NCBI GenBank assembly: GCA_022776785.1
Contig: JALFHA010000098.1
Span: 1-9,918, forward strand
DNA from: Clostridiales bacterium
GTDB lineage: Bacteria; Bacillota; Clostridia; Christensenellales; Aristaeellaceae
Reading direction: 5' to 3'
DNA: 9,918 nucleotides
Shown here: piece after piece, positions 5,788 through 9,918 of the stretch
Numbering within the stretch: the first letter of the stretch is position 1
How the letters are laid out: each line of letters begins with the position of its first letter
Program-made: the position numbers and the translations under genes
The notes under the pieces: model-generated
Database searches by the model: none
The model's input: the letters and a program-made list of their open reading frames with translations, nothing else
Told to the model about the DNA's origin: nothing

Positions 5788-7722
5788 TTGAGTATGGACG
5801 ATTATTTTCAGGCCAGAAAAGAGGGGCTGCGTGTGCTGCACGCTCAGCGCCAGCGCGGTGCCGACCCCGGCCTGCCTGTGCTCGGCGACCTTCTCCCGGA
5901 AATCAACCGCATGACGCAGATCTCCCTCGGCCTTGAGCAGATCGCCCTGAGCCAGATCGACGGCACGGCGACCAAGGGCCGCACCGCAGCGTTCTCGGCG
6001 GGCTTTTACCCGCTGCTCGACCCGGATAGCGAGTTTGCCACCAAATGGGCGCTGCTCTACGACGAGATCGTGGAGGACGGCCTGCGCGAGCCCATCGTCG
6101 CGCTGGAATACTACAACCGGTATTACGTCGTCGAGGGCAACAAGCGCGTGAGCGTCATGAAGCGGCTGGACGCGGTGCTCATCGAGGCCAACGTCACGCG
6201 CATCATCCCCGCGCCGGAGGATTCGCCGCGCTACCGCATCTATCAGGAGTTCCTCGCCTTCTTTGAGGATACGAAGATCAACTTCATCACCTTCACCCGC
6301 GAGGGCGGCTATGCGCGCCTGTACGCGCTCATGGGCAAGAAGCCCGGCGAAAAGTGGGCGGGCGAAGAGGTGTTTGACCTGCAATCCTGCTACTACCGCT
6401 TTGCGCAGGCATATCATGCGCAGGCGGGCCGAACGCCGCCGATGGCCGTCTCCGAGGCGTTCCTCATCTATCTGGAGGTCTTCGGCTACGGCGAGAGCGT
6501 CAGCAAGACGCCCAACGAGCTGGGCGAGGGCATCCGCCGCATCTGGCCGGAGTTCATCGTCGCCGCCGCACAGAAGCCCGCCGCCCTGCTCTCCGAGCCC
6601 ACGGAGAAGCAGCAGAGCCTGCTGCAGTCCGTCTGGCGCAGGCCGCCGCAGACGCTGCGCTGCGCCTTCCTCTACAACCGCTCGCCGCAGACCTCCGGCT
6701 GGACATACTGGCACGAGCTCGGGCGCAAGGCGCTTGAGGAGATGTTCGGCAAGCGCGTGGAGACGACCGCGCGCGAGGAGATTCCCCAGAAGGAGGCGGA
6801 GGCCGCCATCGAGGCGCTCATCAAGGAGGGCTATGACGTCATCTTTGCCACCTCTCCGGTATTTCTGGAGGCCTGCGTGCGCCAGTCCGCCGAGCATCCG
6901 AACGCCAAGATCCTCAACTGCTCGCTGCTGGCCAATTATCACAACGTCCGCTCGTACTACCTGCGCATCTACGAGGCCAAGTTCATCCTCGGCGCGATTG
7001 CGGGCGCGCTGGCGGAGGACGACCTCATCGGCTACATCGCGGACTACCCCATCTACGGCACGCCCGCGTCGGTCAACGCCTTTGCCCTCGGCGCACAGAT
7101 GACCAATCCCCGCGCGCGCGTCGTGCTGGAGTGGTCCACCATTCCCGGCCACAGTCCCGAGCAAGCGCTCCGGGACCTCGGCGTGCACATCATCTCCAGC
7201 CGCGACATCAGCGCGCCGCATCTGGAGTCCCGCGCCTTCGGCCTGTATCGTGAGGAGGATCGCGTCATCACCAACCTCGCCATGCCCGTGTGGAACTGGT
7301 CCAAGCTCTATCAGGGCATCGTGCGCAGCATTCTCACCGGCGCATGGTCGGAGGAGGGCGAGCACAACGCCGACCGCGCCATGAGCTACTACATGGGCAT
7401 GTCCTCGGATGCCATCGACATCATCAGCTCGCGTCGCGTGCCGCCGCGCGTGCGCAGGCTCGTCGAGCTGCTGCATGAGCGCATCCGCGGCGGAGCCTTC
7501 CTGCCCTTCGTCGGCCCCATCCTCGACCAGAGCGGGGCGGAGCGCGTCGCGGAAGACGTCGCCCTCACCCCGCAGGAGATCATCGGCATGGACTATCTCG
7601 CCGCGAACGTCTCCGGCCGCATCCCCGTTCTCAGCGAGCTGACCGAGCCCGCGCAGAGTCTTGCCGCCCTTCAGGGGCTGAGCAGCGTCACCGCGCACGC
7701 GGCGGTTCCCAAAAAGCCCTGA
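5788..7722 (+). CDS. Cytoplasmic ParB-like/BMP (PnrA-like) fusion protein
   Basis: About 644 residues from TTG 5788, chosen because AAAGGGG (5771-5777) lies 10 nt upstream; GTG 5779 is too close and ATG 5794 is an alternative. No signal peptide or lipobox is present, so it acts in the cytoplasm. The N-terminal third contains REPIVALEYYNRYYVVEGNK then RVSVMKRLDAV (EGNKR at about 116-120), resembling the ParB/Srx-like fold (cf. GxRR in ParB). A helical linker follows. From about residue 291 a BMP/Med/PnrA-like periplasmic-binding fold begins (RCAFLYNRSP, GYDVIFATSPVFLEA, YEAKFILGAIAGALA, GYIADYPIYGTPASVNAFALG) and ends near GAFLPFVGPILDQSG (~580). Classical BMP proteins bind purine nucleosides outside the cell; this one is presumably an intracellular sensor. 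It is 42 bp upstream of a phosphoesterase gene. The exact role is unknown. Confidence 0.85.
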   Translation: MSMDDYFQARKEGLRVLHAQRQRGADPGLPVLGDLLPEINRMTQISLGLEQIALSQIDGTATKGRTAAFSAGFYPLLDPDSEFATKWALLYDEIVEDGLREPIVALEYYNRYYVVEGNKRVSVMKRLDAVLIEANVTRIIPAPEDSPRYRIYQEFLAFFEDTKINFITFTREGGYARLYALMGKKPGEKWAGEEVFDLQSCYYRFAQAYHAQAGRTPPMAVSEAFLIYLEVFGYGESVSKTPNELGEGIRRIWPEFIVAAAQKPAALLSEPTEKQQSLLQSVWRRPPQTLRCAFLYNRSPQTSGWTYWHELGRKALEEMFGKRVETTAREEIPQKEAEAAIEALIKEGYDVIFATSPVFLEACVRQSAEHPNAKILNCSLLANYHNVRSYYLRIYEAKFILGAIAGALAEDDLIGYIADYPIYGTPASVNAFALGAQMTNPRARVVLEWSTIPGHSPEQALRDLGVHIISSRDISAPHLESRAFGLYREEDRVITNLAMPVWNWSKLYQGIVRSILTGAWSEEGEHNADRAMSYYMGMSSDAIDIISSRRVPPRVRRLVELLHERIRGGAFLPFVGPILDQSGAERVAEDVALTPQEIIGMDYLAANVSGRIPVLSELTEPAQSLAALQGLSSVTAHAAVPKKP

Positions 7723-7764
7723 CCGTACCTCTCCAATGACGGACGAAGGATTGAGGATAACCCT

Positions 7765-8370
7765 ATGAAGATTCTGCTGATCGCCGACCAGGCCGAGCCC
7801 ACCCTTTGGGAGCACCTTGACCGCCGCAGGCTCGAGGGCGTCGAGCTGATCCTCTCCTGCGGTGACCTGCCTGCGGATTACCTCTCATTTCTGACCTGCT
7901 TCACCGACGCGCCCATCCTCTATGTGCATGGCAATCACGACGACCGCTATGCGCAGCACCCTCCGGAGGGCTGCATCTGCATCGAGGACACCATCTACAC
8001 CTTCAACGGCGTGCGCATCCTCGGCCTGGGCGGCTCCATGCGCTACAACAACGGCGTAAACCAGTACACCGAGCGGGAGATGCGCAAGCGCGTGCGCAAG
8101 CTGCGCTTCAAGCTCTGGCGCAGCAAGGGCATTGACATTCTGCTCACGCACGCGCCTGCCTTTGACCTAGGGGACGACAAGGATCTGGCCCATCAGGGGT
8201 TTGAAACCTTCCTGCGCGTCATTGACAAGTATCATCCGCGCGTGCTGGTGCACGGGCATGTGCATCAGAGCTACCGTCACGATTTCAAGCGGATTCGTCA
8301 GCGCGGCGATACGCAGGTCATCAACGCCTGCGGCGCCTACCTGCTGGAGCTATCTATGATGGAGCCGTAA
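7765..8370 (+). CDS. Calcineurin-like metallophosphoesterase with atypical first motif
   Basis: This 201-residue cytoplasmic protein has the metallophosphoesterase motif series: D8-Q9-A10, GD(33-34), GNHDD (56-60), H129 in LLTHAP, and HGHVHQ (H165, H167). The canonical first motif D-x-H has Ala at the His position, so one ligand of the first metal is missing although all other ligands are present. It may use a different coordination or bind one metal tightly. GLGGSMRYNNG (87-97) and a basic helix REMRKRVRKLRFKLWRSKG (104-122) are notable. The substrate is unknown; phosphodiesters such as cyclic or dinucleotides are plausible. ATG 7765 is preceded by GAGG (7753-7756). It forms an operon with the ParB-BMP gene 42 bp upstream. 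Its TAA is directly adjacent to the stop of the convergent ZIP gene. Confidence 0.9.
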   Translation: MKILLIADQAEPTLWEHLDRRRLEGVELILSCGDLPADYLSFLTCFTDAPILYVHGNHDDRYAQHPPEGCICIEDTIYTFNGVRILGLGGSMRYNNGVNQYTEREMRKRVRKLRFKLWRSKGIDILLTHAPAFDLGDDKDLAHQGFETFLRVIDKYHPRVLVHGHVHQSYRHDFKRIRQRGDTQVINACGAYLLELSMMEP

Positions 8371-9132
8371 TCACCCCAGCCCCACGTCAAGCGCCATCAT
8401 GACGGCGAAGCCCAGCACGGAAGCCGCCAGCCCCATGCGCGAGCGCGCCGCCTCGGGAATCATCTCCCCAAAGACCACGAGCATCATCGCTCCCGCGGCG
8501 AAGGCCATCAGCAGCGGCATCAGCGGCTGCACGGCGGAGGCCAGCAGCACGACCAGCACGCCGAACACCGGCTCCACCGCGCCCGAGAGCACACCCAGAC
8601 CAAAGGCGCGCATCCGGCTCATCCCGCTCTGGCGCATCGGCAGCGAGATGGCCGCGCCCTCCGGGAAGTTCTGCACACCCACGCCGAGCGCCAGCGCCGA
8701 GGCCGCCGCCACCGCCACGGGCCCCTGCCCGCAGGCCAGCGCAAAGGCGAGGCCCACCGCCATGCCCTCGGGAATATTGTGCAGCGTGATCGCAGAAAAG
8801 AGCAGCGTCCTGCGCCGCGCCGCGTCGTCAAGCGCCAGCGCCCGGCCCCGCGCGAGGCACGCATCTGCGCCGGAGAGCAGCGCCGCGCCGAGCAGAAAGC
8901 CCGCCGTCACCACGGCCCATGCCGCCGCGCCGTCCGCCGCGGCCTGCTCCGCCGCCGGGCACAGGAGGCTGAATACCGAGGCCGCCGCCATCACCCCGCC
9001 CGCAAAGCCGAGGCACATGCGCTGTGCGCCCGCCCCCACGCCCTTGCGGAAGAAGAACACGAGCGCCGCACCCAATGCAGTCATCAAAAAGGTAAACACC
9101 GTCCCGCAGGCGGCGTAAATCAAAGCCTGCAT
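8371..9132 (-). CDS. ZIP-family divalent metal transporter (GufA-like)
   Basis: This 253-residue membrane protein has about eight hydrophobic segments and is predicted to move divalent metals (Zn, Fe or Mn) into the cytoplasm. The two ZIP signature helices are seen as HNIPEG (118-123, TM4) and QNFPEG (154-159, TM5). The Gln in the second, replacing the His of ZupT, is the pattern I associate with the GufA/ZIP11 subgroup. The usual histidine-rich loop between TM3 and TM4 is absent and replaced by a short Arg/Asp/Ala-rich segment (about 93-108). ATG 9132 has GAGGTGA upstream on the - strand. The gene is divergent from a DtxR/MntR-type regulator gene with 160 bp between start codons, so metal-dependent control is likely. 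No clear -35/-10 was found for it in that gap. Confidence 0.9.
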   Translation of the reverse strand: MQALIYAACGTVFTFLMTALGAALVFFFRKGVGAGAQRMCLGFAGGVMAAASVFSLLCPAAEQAAADGAAAWAVVTAGFLLGAALLSGADACLARGRALALDDAARRRTLLFSAITLHNIPEGMAVGLAFALACGQGPVAVAAASALALGVGVQNFPEGAAISLPMRQSGMSRMRAFGLGVLSGAVEPVFGVLVVLLASAVQPLMPLLMAFAAGAMMLVVFGEMIPEAARSRMGLAASVLGFAVMMALDVGLG

Positions 9133-9214
9133 GAAATCACCTCGCTTCTGAGCCTATGCGCCGCAGAGATGGGGCGTTCCGGCGCACATGCTGCCGGATT
9201 TTTCCGTAAACGGG

Positions 9215-9243
9215 TTGCCTGCGCGTCCCGATTATGCTACACT
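9215..9243 (+). promoter_or_regulatory. Promoter of the metalloregulator gene
   Basis: TTGCCT (9215-9220) and TACACT (9238-9243) are separated by 17 bp, and a TG at 9235-9236 gives an extended -10. The start would fall near 9250, about 43 nt before ATG 9293. The sequence ATAAGGAAAA just after the -10 could be half of a metalloregulator operator, but no convincing dyad is seen. Confidence 0.6.
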
Positions 9244-9292
9244 ATAAGGAAAACCGCGACCCATGGCGGCCGCGCGTCAGGAGGCAAATGCC

Positions 9293-9688
9293 ATGGCTGT
9301 TTCGGAGGCCATTGAGAACTATCTGGAGACGATCTATATCCTCTCCCGCCAGCAAAACGAGGTGCACGCCATCGATATCTGCACCTATCTGTCCTACTCG
9401 CGGCCAACGGTGTCCATCGTCCTTCGCCAGATGCGCGAAAACGGGCTGGTGACGGTCAACGAGGATAACCACATCCACCTCACCGAGGAGGGCCTTGCCA
9501 TCGCCAGCCGCATCTATGAGCGCCACACCGTGCTCAGCGACATGCTGATGTCGCTGGGCGTGAAGCAGGAGACCGCGCTCCGCGACGCCTGCAAGATTGA
9601 GCATGACCTCAGCGACGAGACCTTTGAGGCCATCAAGCGCCACGCCCGGCGGATGAAGAAGGAGAAGAAGGGCGCGATAACAGAATAA
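9293..9688 (+). CDS. DtxR/MntR-family metal-dependent transcriptional regulator
   Basis: This 131-residue, two-domain regulator has an N-terminal winged helix-turn-helix (about 5-65) with recognition region YSRPTVSIVLRQMRENG. A dimerisation/metal domain follows, with no third SH3-like domain, as in MntR. Aligned to MntR/DtxR by eye, ligand positions are N9 (Asp in MntR, Met in DtxR), E12, H78, C100 (Glu in MntR, Cys in DtxR), E103 and H104: a hybrid site, so Fe versus Mn cannot be called. An in-frame ATG at 9263 would add ten residues, but AGGAGG (9279-9284) sits 8 nt before ATG 9293, which is chosen. It is divergent from the ZIP transporter gene and probably represses it when metal is sufficient. 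The second structured repeat begins 34 bp after its stop. Confidence 0.92.
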   Translation: MAVSEAIENYLETIYILSRQQNEVHAIDICTYLSYSRPTVSIVLRQMRENGLVTVNEDNHIHLTEEGLAIASRIYERHTVLSDMLMSLGVKQETALRDACKIEHDLSDETFEAIKRHARRMKKEKKGAITE

Positions 9689-9722
9689 TACTGATCTCTG
9701 TTAAAAGATAGGATAACAAGCA

Positions 9723-9918
9723 CGAAGCGAAGAAGGGAGTTTGAGGGATGAAATCCCTCAAGCAGGTTTGGAGCCGTAACCTGCCGCCGCCTGTGGCGGA
9801 ATCAGGCAGGCGAAGGCTGGAAACCGCAAGGAGCGCCTTTGGCGCGACTATGCGGGTTTCCCGGGTCGGCAGCCCAACGTTCTTCATTGATTAAGCGTTT
9901 TTGCAAAGTAGTCAGGGA
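9723..9918 (+). repeat. Structured intergenic repeat, copy 2 (runs off the window)
   Basis: This copy is inverted relative to 2862-3057, without gaps and at 189/196 identity. The same stems are present: 9741-9749/9753-9761 (loop GAA); CCTG 9780-9783 with CCGCC 9787-9791 / GGCGG 9795-9799 and CAGG 9803-9806; and a nested stem with 9833-9837/9841-9845 at the tip, 9820-9828/9851-9860 with bulged G9856, and outer 9815-9819/9870-9874. Differences from copy 1 are at 9731, 9808, 9856, 9881, 9884, 9886 and 9892, all unpaired in this model. A 48-codon frame (9748-9894) exists but is not conserved as protein. It lies downstream of the regulator gene in the same orientation. Confidence 0.85.

Noticed and set aside
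5728..7815. 695-codon open frame on the - strand
   Set aside because: It mirrors the ParB-BMP gene and runs through the opposite promoter and leader hairpin. It has no recognisable domain; an antisense shadow of a GC-rich gene.
9244..9256. MntR-like operator half site TATAAGGAAAA
   Set aside because: Only one half is visible, without a matching inverted arm, so it is mentioned with the promoter but not called as an operator.
9679..9702. AACAGA/TCTGTT inverted repeat at the end of the regulator gene, considered as a terminator
   Set aside because: The stem is short and AT-rich, overlaps the stop codon and is followed by AAAAG instead of a T-run.

Overview
The window is GC-rich DNA. Its protein families, its canonical sigma-A promoters (three with exact 17-bp spacers and -10 boxes close to TATAAT) and its strong AGGAGG-type ribosome binding sites suggest a member of the Bacillota, most likely a high-GC, gut-type Clostridia lineage. 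No rRNA, tRNA, transposase, phage gene or CRISPR array is visible. Taxonomy is inferred from gene families only.

Left part (1-2805, + strand). The first 99 bases are the C-terminus of a SorC/LsrR-type sugar-responsive regulator. It is followed by lsrK (autoinducer-2 kinase) and a small cupin, which together look like an AI-2 (DPD) capture and processing operon; the Lsr transporter is not in view. A textbook promoter (TTGACA-N17-TATACT) then starts a two-gene unit: a short coiled-coil protein with four 21-bp heptad repeats, and a 64-residue DUF4177-like protein.

Stretch 2806-3155 holds no convincing gene. It carries one copy of a ~200-bp highly structured repeat and a 22-bp-stem bidirectional terminator.

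Middle part (3156-5650, - strand). This is a complete polar amino-acid ABC importer in the order binding protein, permease, ATPase, driven by a TTGACA-N17-TATACT promoter. A hairpin between the binding-protein and permease genes could set their stoichiometry.

Right part. From 5706 a TTGCGC-N17-TATAAT promoter reads rightward, through a leader hairpin that also forms a terminator for the opposite strand. It drives a two-gene operon: a signal-less protein joining a ParB-like N-terminal region to a BMP/PnrA-like ligand-binding domain, and a metallophosphoesterase with an atypical first metal motif. This operon abuts, stop codon to stop codon, a leftward ZIP-family metal transporter gene. The transporter is divergent from a DtxR/MntR-family metalloregulator, which suggests a metal-homeostasis pair.

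A second copy of the structured repeat, inverted relative to the first and 189/196 identical to it, follows the regulator and runs off the window. All seven differences between copies fall outside predicted stems, and all six inside the only shared reading frame change the amino acid or create a stop. This favours a nucleic-acid-level element over a gene. The repeat and the ParB-BMP/phosphoesterase pair are the least explained and most interesting features.
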